Source: an uncultured Clostridia bacterium
GTDB taxonomy: Bacteria > Bacillota > Clostridia > HGM11514
Direction of reading: 5' to 3'
Assembly: GCA_934489915.1 (NCBI GenBank)
Contig: CAKSSZ010000037.1
Coordinates: forward strand, 1 to 10,799
Length of the DNA: 10,799 bases
In this document: positions 4,882 through 10,799 of the stretch, piece by piece
Layout: every line of letters starts with the position of its first letter
Numbering within the stretch: the stretch's first letter is position 1
Made by a program: the position numbers and the translations under genes
Notes under the pieces: generated by a model
What the model saw: the letters and a program-made list of their open reading frames with translations, nothing else
Database searches by the model: none
What the model was told of the DNA's origin: nothing

Positions 4882-5625
4882 TTACTTGGTTAGGATCACA
4901 GGATCCTGCTCTGTAATTAACACTGTATTTTCATAATGTGCCGCCAGCTTGCCGTCGGCTGTGACTGTTGTCCAACCGTCGTCCAACACCCGAACCTGGT
5001 AGCTGCCTTGGGTAATCATCGGCTCTACCGCAATGGTCATTCCGGGATACAGGCGAACACCTCTGCCCGGCTTGCCGTAGTTGGGAATACTGGGATCCTC
5101 ATGCAGCTGACTCCCCACGCCGTGTCCTACGAAATCCCGTACTACACCGTATCCTGCTGCTTCCGCACAGGTTTGTACTGCGTGAGAAATATTGCTCAGC
5201 CGTTCCCCCGCTCTTGCGTGGGCAATGCCCTCGTAAAAGCTTTGCTCAGTCACCTCAATCAACCGCTTGGCTTCAGCGCTGATCTTGCCCACCCCGAAGG
5301 TACGGGCGCAATCGGCATGATATCCGTCATTGCAAACGCCGATATCAATGCTGATAATGTCTCCCTCCTGCAATCTGCGTTTCCCGGGAATGCCGTGGAT
5401 GACCACCTCATTCACAGAAGCGCAAACCGAACCGGAAAAACCCCGGTAATGCAGAAAGGACGGCTTCATTTGATGACCTATGATACAATCATACGCTATT
5501 TTGTCAATTTCTGCTGTGGTGACGCCCTCCCGCAGTGCGTTTTGAATCTTTTCCAAAACCTCAACCGCAACCAGGCCGGCTTCCCGCATCAGCGAAACTT
5601 CCTTTTTTGATTTAATTGATATCAT
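4882..5625 (-). CDS. map: Methionine aminopeptidase, type I
   Basis: The enzyme removes the initiator methionine from nascent proteins after deformylation. The 247-residue product has the pita-bread fold residues in place. Metal ligands are Asp94, Asp105, His168, Glu201 and Glu232 (in SIDIG, HADCART, FVGHGVG, AVEPM and HYENT). Catalytic histidines correspond to His77 (NEVVIHGIPG) and His175 (QLHEDP). Length and the absence of an N-terminal zinc extension fit type Ia. The ATG at 5625 is one base after the adk stop (TAATATG), and the nearby site is only GGGGGC, so translation is probably coupled to adk. The order adk-map-KOW-infA is typical of Firmicutes. Confidence 0.98.
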   Translation of the reverse strand: MISIKSKKEVSLMREAGLVAVEVLEKIQNALREGVTTAEIDKIAYDCIIGHQMKPSFLHYRGFSGSVCASVNEVVIHGIPGKRRLQEGDIISIDIGVCNDGYHADCARTFGVGKISAEAKRLIEVTEQSFYEGIAHARAGERLSNISHAVQTCAEAAGYGVVRDFVGHGVGSQLHEDPSIPNYGKPGRGVRLYPGMTIAVEPMITQGSYQVRVLDDGWTTVTADGKLAAHYENTVLITEQDPVILTK

Positions 5626-5626
5626 A

Positions 5627-6262
5627 TTAATTTGCCCCCACTACCGCAAAGGCTTGTTTTGTAATATCCTCTAAGGGCTGATCGGCATTCAGTTCATGCA
5701 AAACGCCTTTCTTTTGATAATATCCCTTTAAGGGAGCGCTCTGCGCATAATAAACCTGCAAGCGATTCTTGATGGTTTCAATTTTATCATCATCCCGGGT
5801 TTTCAGCATAGCGCCGCAGCGGTCGCAAAGCTCTCCCTTTTGAGAGGGCTTATTTACGATATGGAAAGTGGCGCCGCATTGCGGGCACTCCCGTCTTCCG
5901 CCTAACCGTTTGATAATCACTTCATCCGGCGCTTCAAAGGAGAGCGCTGCATCAATGGGAATGCCCAGCTCGTCCAAGGCTTCCGCCTGAGCGATGGTTC
6001 TGGGAAATCCATCTAAAATAAAACCGTTTTTGCAGTCCTCTTCCTTCAACCGCTCCGAAATCATACCAACCATCACATCATCACTCACCAGTTGACCCCG
6101 GTCAATCAGCTCTTTGGCCTTTTTCCCCAGTTCCGTTCCCTTGCGGATGGCCGCCCGAAGCATAGCTCCGGTGGAAATGGTGGGGATTTTCAGCCCTTCT
6201 GCAAGCAGCTCTGCCTGGGTTCCTTTTCCGGTGCCAGGGGCGCCTAACAGAATCATATTCAT
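5627..6262 (-). CDS. adk: Adenylate kinase, zinc-LID form
   Basis: The enzyme interconverts ATP plus AMP with two ADP in the cytoplasm. The 211-residue product has the P-loop GAPGTGKGT at 7-15 and the NMP-binding block ISTGAMLR at 29-36. GFILDGFPRT at 80-89 follows, then a long-form LID with cysteines at 126, 129, 146 and 149 (CPQCG to CDRCG), the zinc-binding LID of Gram-positive enzymes. I start at the ATG at 6262, which gives MNMILLGAPG as in the family. The frame is open three codons further to a GTG at 6271, but that GTG is inside the GAAGGTGA ribosome binding site. The gene lies 51 nt after secY, with a hairpin between them, and one base before map. Confidence 0.98.
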   Translation of the reverse strand: MNMILLGAPGTGKGTQAELLAEGLKIPTISTGAMLRAAIRKGTELGKKAKELIDRGQLVSDDVMVGMISERLKEEDCKNGFILDGFPRTIAQAEALDELGIPIDAALSFEAPDEVIIKRLGGRRECPQCGATFHIVNKPSQKGELCDRCGAMLKTRDDDKIETIKNRLQVYYAQSAPLKGYYQKKGVLHELNADQPLEDITKQAFAVVGAN

Positions 6263-6267
6263 GTCAT

Positions 6268-6276
6268 TCACCTTCT
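6268..6276 (-). promoter_or_regulatory. Ribosome binding site of adk that decides its start
   Basis: AGAAGGTGA lies 5 nt before the ATG at 6262. The in-frame GTG at 6271 is part of this motif and so is a poor start. Confidence 0.75.
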
Positions 6277-6283
6277 CTGATGA

Positions 6284-6306
6284 TCCCCCTTCTTCCCGAA
6301 GGGAGA
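6284..6306 (-). other. Intercistronic hairpin between secY and adk
   Basis: On the transcript TCTCCCTTC (6298-6306) pairs with GAAGGGGGA (6284-6292) around a GGGAA loop. This is 9 bp with one G-U. It begins seven bases after the secY stop and ends upstream of the adk ribosome binding site. No U tract follows, so it does not look like a terminator. Confidence 0.6.
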
Positions 6307-6313
6307 CAGGTTC

Positions 6314-7585
6314 CTACTCTAAAAACCCTTTATAGTGACGAATCATCATCTGAGATTCAATCTGCTTGCGGGTTTCTAATACAACACCTACAACGATCAG
6401 GATAGAAGTACCGCCGATACCGATTGAACCTAAGCCGAAAATAGATGCGATAACCATGGGGAAGAGCGCTACAACACCAATGAAGATAGCGCCTGCCATT
6501 GTGATCTTATCCAAAGACTTTTCGATAAATTCGGAGGTTGATCTACCCGGACGAATCCCGGGGATAAATCCACCGTTATTTTTCATGTTGTTTGCAATTT
6601 CAACCGTGTTGAACTGAATCTTTGTATAGAAGAATGTAAAGAACAGAATCAACAGGAAATACAAAATCATATAACCGACGGAACCGTATCCGAAGATATT
6701 CTTCATAATCCATCCGCCGAAGCCGCCGGATGCGGTTTTCCCAAACAGCTGCATAATGGTTGCCGGGAAAGACATGATGGACATGGCGAAGATGATGGGG
6801 ATAACCCCTGCCATACTCACCTTAATGGGAATATGAGTGCTTTGTCCGCCGTACATTTTTCTACCTACTACCCGCTTTGCATACTGCACGGGGATCCGCC
6901 GCTCCGCATCGTTCATCCAAACGATTGCGCCGATCAAAACCACAATTGCTACCAACAGGACGATTGCGCCCAGCCAGCTCAATGCGCCGTTTTGAATACT
7001 TCCGATCATATCCCGAACCAGAACCGGAAAGCGGCTGACGATACCGGCAAAGATGATGAGGGAAATTCCGTTTCCAACACCCTTATCGGTAATCTTTTCA
7101 CCCAGCCACATCAAGAATGCGGTACCGGCTGTCAAAGACAGAATCACGGTAAAATAGGTCATTAATCCAGGGTTTTTCACTGCGCTCTTCAAACCGAAAT
7201 ACATTCCGGTAGACTGAATGAAGGCCAGCAAAATGGTCAGCGCTCTGGTATATTGCCCGATCTTTTTTCTACCCTCTTCGCCCTGACGGGAAAGCCGTTC
7301 CAATGCAGGAACCGCAACCGTCAGCAGCTGCATGATAATAGAAGAGTTGATATACGGGGTAATGCTCATTGCAAAAATAGTTGCCTGAGACAATGCACCA
7401 CCGGAGATCATGTCCATCAGGCCCAGCATATCCAGGTTGCTAACCGCATTACTCAATGCGGTAGCGTCCAAACCAGGAACCGGAACATAAGATCCGAAAC
7501 GGAAAACCACCATCAGCATGATGGTATATAAAATCTTTTTCCGTAAATCAGGAATTTTAAAAGCGTTGATGATTGATTTAAACAC
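6314..7585 (-). CDS. secY: Protein translocase subunit SecY
   Basis: SecY is the channel of the Sec translocon in the inner membrane. The 423-residue product has the length and hydrophobic pattern of the ten-helix family. The first membrane helix is about residues 18-34, followed by FGSYVPVPGLD and the plug region LGLMDMISGGAL. ITPYINSSIIMQLL begins helix 2. GVIPIIFAMSIMSFP lies near helix 7, and the conserved C5 loop has GFIPGIRPGRSTSEFI. The C-terminus is RHYKGFLE. The start is GTG at 7585, one base after the rplO stop (TGAGGTG), with GAGGTGATC upstream inside the end of rplO. SecY synthesis is therefore probably coupled to L15 translation, as in other spc operons. Confidence 0.98.
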   Translation of the reverse strand: MFKSIINAFKIPDLRKKILYTIMLMVVFRFGSYVPVPGLDATALSNAVSNLDMLGLMDMISGGALSQATIFAMSITPYINSSIIMQLLTVAVPALERLSRQGEEGRKKIGQYTRALTILLAFIQSTGMYFGLKSAVKNPGLMTYFTVILSLTAGTAFLMWLGEKITDKGVGNGISLIIFAGIVSRFPVLVRDMIGSIQNGALSWLGAIVLLVAIVVLIGAIVWMNDAERRIPVQYAKRVVGRKMYGGQSTHIPIKVSMAGVIPIIFAMSIMSFPATIMQLFGKTASGGFGGWIMKNIFGYGSVGYMILYFLLILFFTFFYTKIQFNTVEIANNMKNNGGFIPGIRPGRSTSEFIEKSLDKITMAGAIFIGVVALFPMVIASIFGLGSIGIGGTSILIVVGVVLETRKQIESQMMIRHYKGFLE

Positions 7586-7586
7586 C

Positions 7587-8027
7587 TCAGATCACCTCGT
7601 ACTTTCCGCCGACTGCCGTAATTTTCTTCGCTGCGGATTCGGAAAAACGAACTGCCTTCACAGTCAGTTTCTTGGTCAGTTCTCCTCTGCCCAGCACAAC
7701 CACGCCGTCGCAGATTTTAGAAATCACACCGCTTTCCTTCAGCAGTTCAGCGGTCACCTCAGTGCCGTTTTCGAATTTCTCTAACTGAGATACATTGATC
7801 GAAACATATTTCTTTGCAAAAATATTGACAAAACCGCGTTTCGGCAATCTACGGTATAAGGGCATCTGACCGCCTTCAAATCCGGGTCTTACGCCACCGC
7901 CGGAACGAGCCTTTTGTCCCTTGTGACCACGGCCGGCGGTTTTACCGTTACCCGTTGCGTGACCGCGGCCTTTTCTCTTAGGATCCTTCACAGAACCAGG
8001 AGCCGGAGACAATTCACAAAGTTTCAT
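7587..8027 (-). CDS. rplO: 50S ribosomal protein L15
   Basis: L15 is a large-subunit assembly protein with a long basic extension threaded into 23S rRNA. The 146-residue product starts MKLCELSPAPGS. A glycine- and arginine-rich arm follows, through GRGHKGQKARSGGG and FEGGQMPLYRRLPKRGF. A compact C-terminal domain ends AVGGKYEVI. I start at the ATG at 8027, eight bases after AAGGAGGT. A GTG two codons upstream (8033) is only two bases from the site and gives an atypical N-terminus. It lies 18 nt after rpmD and one base before secY; its last codons contain the secY ribosome binding site. Confidence 0.97.
   Translation of the reverse strand: MKLCELSPAPGSVKDPKRKGRGHATGNGKTAGRGHKGQKARSGGGVRPGFEGGQMPLYRRLPKRGFVNIFAKKYVSINVSQLEKFENGTEVTAELLKESGVISKICDGVVVLGRGELTKKLTVKAVRFSESAAKKITAVGGKYEVI
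7590..7598 (-). promoter_or_regulatory. Ribosome binding site of secY inside the end of rplO
   Basis: GAGGTGATC matches the anti-Shine-Dalgarno well and lies before the GTG at 7585. It overlaps the last rplO codons, which supports the GTG start and coupled translation. Confidence 0.8.
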
Positions 8028-8035
8028 TTGCACAC

Positions 8036-8043
8036 ACCTCCTT
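8036..8043 (-). promoter_or_regulatory. Ribosome binding site of rplO that decides its start
   Basis: AAGGAGGT is 8 nt before the ATG at 8027 and only 2 nt before the in-frame GTG at 8033, which favours the ATG. Confidence 0.85.
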
Positions 8044-8045
8044 CG

Positions 8046-8228
8046 TTATTTTACCTCTTGCACGTCTACCAGATGAGACACCTTTTTCACCATGCCGCGG
8101 ATGGCAGGGCCGTCCTCAAACACTTTGGTATCTCTGATTTTCTTCAAACCGAGGGCTGCCACGGTCGCAATCTGGTCATCTTTTCTTCCGATGGTGCTCT
8201 TGATTAAAGTAACACTGATCTTAGCCAT
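8046..8228 (-). CDS. rpmD: 50S ribosomal protein L30
   Basis: L30 is a small large-subunit protein contacting 5S and 23S rRNA regions. The 60-residue product is of standard bacterial length, with the opening AKISVTLIKSTIGRKDDQIATV and the end MVKKVSHLVDVQEVK. The ATG at 8228 follows AAGGAGG at good spacing. The site overlaps the rpsE stop codon region (12-nt gap), so translation is probably coupled to rpsE. The position between rpsE and rplO is canonical. Confidence 0.98.
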   Translation of the reverse strand: MAKISVTLIKSTIGRKDDQIATVAALGLKKIRDTKVFEDGPAIRGMVKKVSHLVDVQEVK

Positions 8229-8240
8229 GCTGCAACCTCC

Positions 8241-8747
8241 TTAACCTAAAATTTCTTCGGCAGTTTTGCCTCTCAGCTTTGCTACCTCTTCTGCACTCTT
8301 CATATCAGCCAGAGCCTGGATGGTAGCGCAAACAACATTTTTCGGATTGTTGGACCGTAAGGATTTCGCTCTGATATCCTTAATACCAGCCAACTCCATA
8401 ACGGCACGGGCAGCGCCGCCGGCGATAACGCCGGTACCTTCGCTGGCGGGTTTCACCAAAACCCGGCCTGCGCCGTATTCGCCGATCATTTCATGAGGAA
8501 CGGTGGTTCCCAGGGTATTCACCGTAATCATATTTTTCTTAGCATCTTCAATTCCTTTGCGGATTGCTTCGGGAATTTCAGCAGCTTTTCCCATACCGCA
8601 GCCCACGTGGCCGTTTTCGTCGCCTACAACAACCAATGCGGAGAAACGGAAGGTTCTGCCGCCCTTAACAACCTTTGCGACACGGTTTATCGAAACTACT
8701 TTTTCTTTGATATCTAACGTACTTGCATCAATTCGTTCCGTCGTCAT
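8241..8747 (-). CDS. rpsE: 30S ribosomal protein S5
   Basis: S5 lies on the solvent side of the 30S and takes part in decoding accuracy and mRNA unwinding. The 168-residue product has the N-terminal double-stranded-RNA-binding-type domain (about 11-77) with INRVAKVVKGGRTFRFSALV and GHVGCGMGKA. The C-terminal domain has GAGRVLVKPASEGTGVIAGG and RSNNPKNVVCATIQAL. The loop near residues 20-32, where spectinomycin resistance changes occur in other species, looks unaltered by eye. The ATG at 8747 follows AAAGGAGG with a 6-nt spacer. It is 15 nt after rplR. Confidence 0.98.
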   Translation of the reverse strand: MTTERIDASTLDIKEKVVSINRVAKVVKGGRTFRFSALVVVGDENGHVGCGMGKAAEIPEAIRKGIEDAKKNMITVNTLGTTVPHEMIGEYGAGRVLVKPASEGTGVIAGGAARAVMELAGIKDIRAKSLRSNNPKNVVCATIQALADMKSAEEVAKLRGKTAEEILG

Positions 8748-8762
8748 AATGTTCCTCCTTTA

Positions 8763-9125
8763 CTAAAACTTTAATCCGCCCTCGCGAGCACCCTCGGCCA
8801 ATTCCAGAACTCTGCCGTGATACAGGTATCCGCCGCGGTCAAATACAACCTCTTCAATCCCCTTCTCTTTGGCTCTGGCAGCCACCAGCTTGCCAAGCTC
8901 ACGGGCCGCACTCTTGTTGCCGCCGTAGGTATCCGCAAAATCCTTATCCAATGTGGAAGCGCTTGCTAAGGTAACGCCGTTCACATCGTCAATGACCTGC
9001 GCATACATATGCTTTAAGCTTCTGAATACATTCAAACGGGGACGTTCAGGAGTACCGGAAACATTTTTACGAACTCTTTCGTGTCTTTTTAATCTGTTTT
9101 TATTCGATGCCGGTTTCTTAATCAC
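8763..9125 (-). CDS. rplR: 50S ribosomal protein L18 (GTG start)
   Basis: L18 binds 5S rRNA, with L5, in the central protuberance. The 120-residue product starts MIKKPASNKNRLKRHERVRK and has SGTPERPRLNVFRSLKHMYAQVIDD and VFDRGGYLYHGRV, ending AREGGLKF. The start is GTG at 9125, after AAAGGAGTGA with about 9 nt between. The family-typical MIKK start supports it, and no ATG lies in frame at suitable spacing. It is 19 nt after rplF and 15 nt before rpsE. Confidence 0.97.
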   Translation of the reverse strand: MIKKPASNKNRLKRHERVRKNVSGTPERPRLNVFRSLKHMYAQVIDDVNGVTLASASTLDKDFADTYGGNKSAARELGKLVAARAKEKGIEEVVFDRGGYLYHGRVLELAEGAREGGLKF

Positions 9126-9144
9126 TCTGCGTCACTCCTTTCCC

Positions 9145-9690
9145 TTATTTCTTACCGCCTGTTTTACCTTCTTTGCGTCTGATATGTTCATCCGCATACT
9201 TGATTCCTTTGCCCTTATAGGGTTCGGGAGGTCTCTTTTCACGGATTTCAGCCGCAATCTGTCCAACCACCTGTTTATCGATTCCGCGAACGATAATCTG
9301 GTTCGGACCGGGAACGTCAAACGTGATCATCGGGGGTTCTTCCATTTCTACGGGATGTGAGTAACCCAGGTTCATCACCAGCTTTTTCCCTTGCTTTTGT
9401 GCTCTGTAACCAACGCCGTTTACTTCCAGCTCCTTAGAGAAGCCTTCCGTTACGCCGACGACCATATTGTGCAGCAGGGTTCTTGTCAAACCGTGCATGG
9501 ATCTATGGATTTTATCTTCGGAAGGACGCTCCACGATAACGGTGTTTCCTTCTTTTTTAATCAGCATATCCTTATGCAGTGCCTTTTCTAACGTACCCTT
9601 AGGGCCTTTAACGGTAACCAGGTTGCCTTCCCCTATTTTCACATCAACTCCGGCAGGTACTTCGATCGGCATTCTACCAATACGAGACAT
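9145..9690 (-). CDS. rplF: 50S ribosomal protein L6
   Basis: L6 sits near the sarcin-ricin loop and the factor-binding site of the large subunit. The 181-residue product contains the two repeated alpha/beta domains of the family. It starts MSRIGRMPIEVPAGVDV, has the central LTRTLLHNMVVGVTEGF, and carries the C-terminal signature PPEPYKGKGIKY at about 154-165, followed by a basic tail EGKTGGKK. The ATG at 9690 follows AGGAGGT at normal spacing. It is 34 nt after rpsH. Nothing unusual is seen. Confidence 0.98.
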   Translation of the reverse strand: MSRIGRMPIEVPAGVDVKIGEGNLVTVKGPKGTLEKALHKDMLIKKEGNTVIVERPSEDKIHRSMHGLTRTLLHNMVVGVTEGFSKELEVNGVGYRAQKQGKKLVMNLGYSHPVEMEEPPMITFDVPGPNQIIVRGIDKQVVGQIAAEIREKRPPEPYKGKGIKYADEHIRRKEGKTGGKK

Positions 9691-9724
9691 GTGTTACACC
9701 TCCTAAATCAACATAAAAATAGTG

Positions 9725-10123
9725 TTACCAGATAAACGCCAGCACTTCGCCGCCGATTTTCTGTGCTCTTGCCTGCTTGTCGGTCATGATTCCCTTTGAT
9801 GTGGAAATCACTGCAACACCTAAGCCGTTCAGCACCCGGGGCAGCTTTTCACAGCTGGCATATACTCTCAAACCGGGCTTGGAAATTCTCTTCAAGCCGG
9901 AAATTACTTTAGATTTGTTTTCACCATACTTCAAGGTTACTTTGATAACGCCTTGCTTATCGTCCTCAATCACCTGATAGTTTTTAATATATCCTTCTTC
10001 TAACAGAATCTGCGCAATGGCTTTTTTCATATTAGAAGCAGGAACATCAACGCTTTCATGCTTCGCAGAATTGGCATTTCTGATGCGCGTCAGCATATCA
10101 GCAATAGGATCGGTAATTTGCAT
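9725..10123 (-). CDS. rpsH: 30S ribosomal protein S8
   Basis: S8 is a primary binder of the 16S central domain and, in E. coli, the repressor of the spc operon acting at the rplE start. The 132-residue product starts MQITDPIADMLTRIRNANSAKHESVDVPAS. It ends with the conserved STSKGIMTDKQARAQKIGGEVLAFIW, whose SKGIMT block is part of the RNA-binding C-terminal domain. The ATG at 10123 follows AAGGAGG. It is 33 nt after rpsN. Whether S8 controls this operon cannot be judged here, because the rplE start lies outside the window. Confidence 0.98.
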   Translation of the reverse strand: MQITDPIADMLTRIRNANSAKHESVDVPASNMKKAIAQILLEEGYIKNYQVIEDDKQGVIKVTLKYGENKSKVISGLKRISKPGLRVYASCEKLPRVLNGLGVAVISTSKGIMTDKQARAQKIGGEVLAFIW

Positions 10124-10156
10124 GAATCTTTCCTCCTTCCAATCGTCTCCTCGATT

Positions 10157-10342
10157 TTACCAGCTTGCCTTTTTCAGGCCGGGAATCTGACCTTTATAAG
10201 CCAGCTCTCTAAAGCAGATACGGCATACGCCGAATTTTCTCAAATAGCCGTGGGGACGACCACAAATTTTACATCTGTTGTAAGCTCTCGTCTGATACTT
10301 GGGAGCTCTTTGCTGCTTAAGAATCATAGCTTTTTTTGCCAT
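10157..10342 (-). CDS. rpsN: 30S ribosomal protein S14, zinc-binding type Z
   Basis: S14 sits in the 30S head near S3 and S10. The 61-residue product is the short type Z form, with zinc ligands Cys24, Cys27, Cys40 and Cys43 (CKIC to CRIC) and the conserved RPHGYLRKFGVCRICFRELA and end GLKKASW. This is the zinc-dependent form; zinc-free type S14 forms are longer and lack the cysteines. The ATG at 10342 follows GAGGAGGGG with about 8 nt between. It is 16 nt after rplE, the normal place. Confidence 0.98.
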   Translation of the reverse strand: MAKKAMILKQQRAPKYQTRAYNRCKICGRPHGYLRKFGVCRICFRELAYKGQIPGLKKASW

Positions 10343-10358
10343 AACAGTTCCCCTCCTC

Positions 10359-10799
10359 TCAATTCTGATGGAACGGTGCGCCCATTTGCTTCAACAGCTC
10401 TCTTCCCTCTTCATCGGTTTGAGCTGTGGTTACAAAAATAATGTCCATTCCGCGCACTTTGTCCACCTTATCGTAATCAATTTCAGGGAAAATCAACTGT
10501 TCCTTCAAACCTAAGGAATAGTTGCCGCGTCCGTCAAAGGAATTGGGATTAATCCCTCTGAAGTCACGAACACGGGGCAAAGCTACATTAAACAATCTAT
10601 CTACAAATTCATACATCTTTTCACCGCGCAGCGTTACCTTGCAGCCAATGTTCATGCCGGCTCTTACTTTAAATGCAGCAACCGACTTCTTCGCCTTTGT
10701 TACAGTAGGCTTTTGACCTGTAATCTGTGCAATGTCGCTCATCGCAGCGTCCAGCGCCTTTGCATTTTCTTTTGCTTCGCCAACGCCGACGTTTACAAC
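10359..10799 (-). CDS. rplE: 50S ribosomal protein L5 (5' end cut by window edge)
   Basis: L5 binds 5S rRNA in the central protuberance and contacts P-site tRNA. The frame is open to the window edge, giving 146 visible residues of an expected 179 or so; about 33 N-terminal residues are outside. The visible start NVGVGEAKENAKALDAAMSD matches the family core. It is followed by ITGQKPTVTKAKKSVAAFKVRAG, LRGEKMYEFVDRL, RDFRGINPNSFDGRGNYSLG and EQLIFPEIDYDKVDKVRGMDI. The ATG at 10742 is internal, not the start. The TGA stop is followed after 16 nt by rpsN. Confidence 0.97.
   Translation of the reverse strand, partial: VVNVGVGEAKENAKALDAAMSDIAQITGQKPTVTKAKKSVAAFKVRAGMNIGCKVTLRGEKMYEFVDRLFNVALPRVRDFRGINPNSFDGRGNYSLGLKEQLIFPEIDYDKVDKVRGMDIIFVTTAQTDEEGRELLKQMGAPFHQN

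Noticed and set aside
1..10799. Mobile elements, CRISPR arrays, tRNA or rRNA genes
   Set aside because: No transposase, no regular spacer-repeat series and no tRNA-like sequences were seen. Coding sequence fills the window apart from short gaps.

Overview
The window is one continuous block of translation, transcription and secretion genes, all read on the minus strand. It is the end of the S10-spc-alpha ribosomal protein cluster of a low-to-medium GC Firmicute, most likely a member of Clostridia. The evidence is the gene order secY-adk-map-(KOW protein)-infA-rpmJ-rpsM-rpsK-rpsD-rpoA-rplQ, the zinc-type S14, S4 and L36, the zinc-LID adenylate kinase, and the strong AGGAGG-type ribosome binding sites before nearly every gene. 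I cannot name the genus from this sequence alone.

In transcription order (high to low coordinates), the spc part holds rplE (cut by the window edge), rpsN, rpsH, rplF, rplR, rpsE, rpmD, rplO, secY, adk, map, a small KOW-domain protein gene, infA and rpmJ. Gaps are 1 to 51 nt. rplO/secY and adk/map are separated by a single base. A 186-nt gap rich in inverted repeats follows, then the alpha part: rpsM, rpsK, rpsD, rpoA, rplQ. The gap sits where E. coli has its S4-regulated alpha-operon leader, and it can form two mutually exclusive pairings. It is the most interesting element in the window.

After rplQ come a terminator-like hairpin, a good sigma-A-type promoter with an A/T-rich UP-like tract and an extended -10, and a leader of about 110 nt with GC-rich hairpins. 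The separate rpsB-tsf operon follows, with tsf cut by the window edge. In many Firmicutes rplQ is instead followed by ecfA/ecfT transporter genes and truA, so this junction is less usual.

The genes serve one task. Ribosomal proteins of both subunits, IF1 and EF-Ts build and run the ribosome. Alpha is the RNA polymerase scaffold. SecY is the export channel. Methionine aminopeptidase trims nascent chains, and adenylate kinase balances adenine nucleotides. I found no mobile element, CRISPR array, tRNA or rRNA, and no gene-free stretch above 300 bases. I did not find a new protein system. The unexplained content is in RNA structure between genes (rpmJ-rpsM, rplQ-rpsB, rpsD-rpoA, secY-adk), a TTG start on infA, and the little-studied KOW protein.
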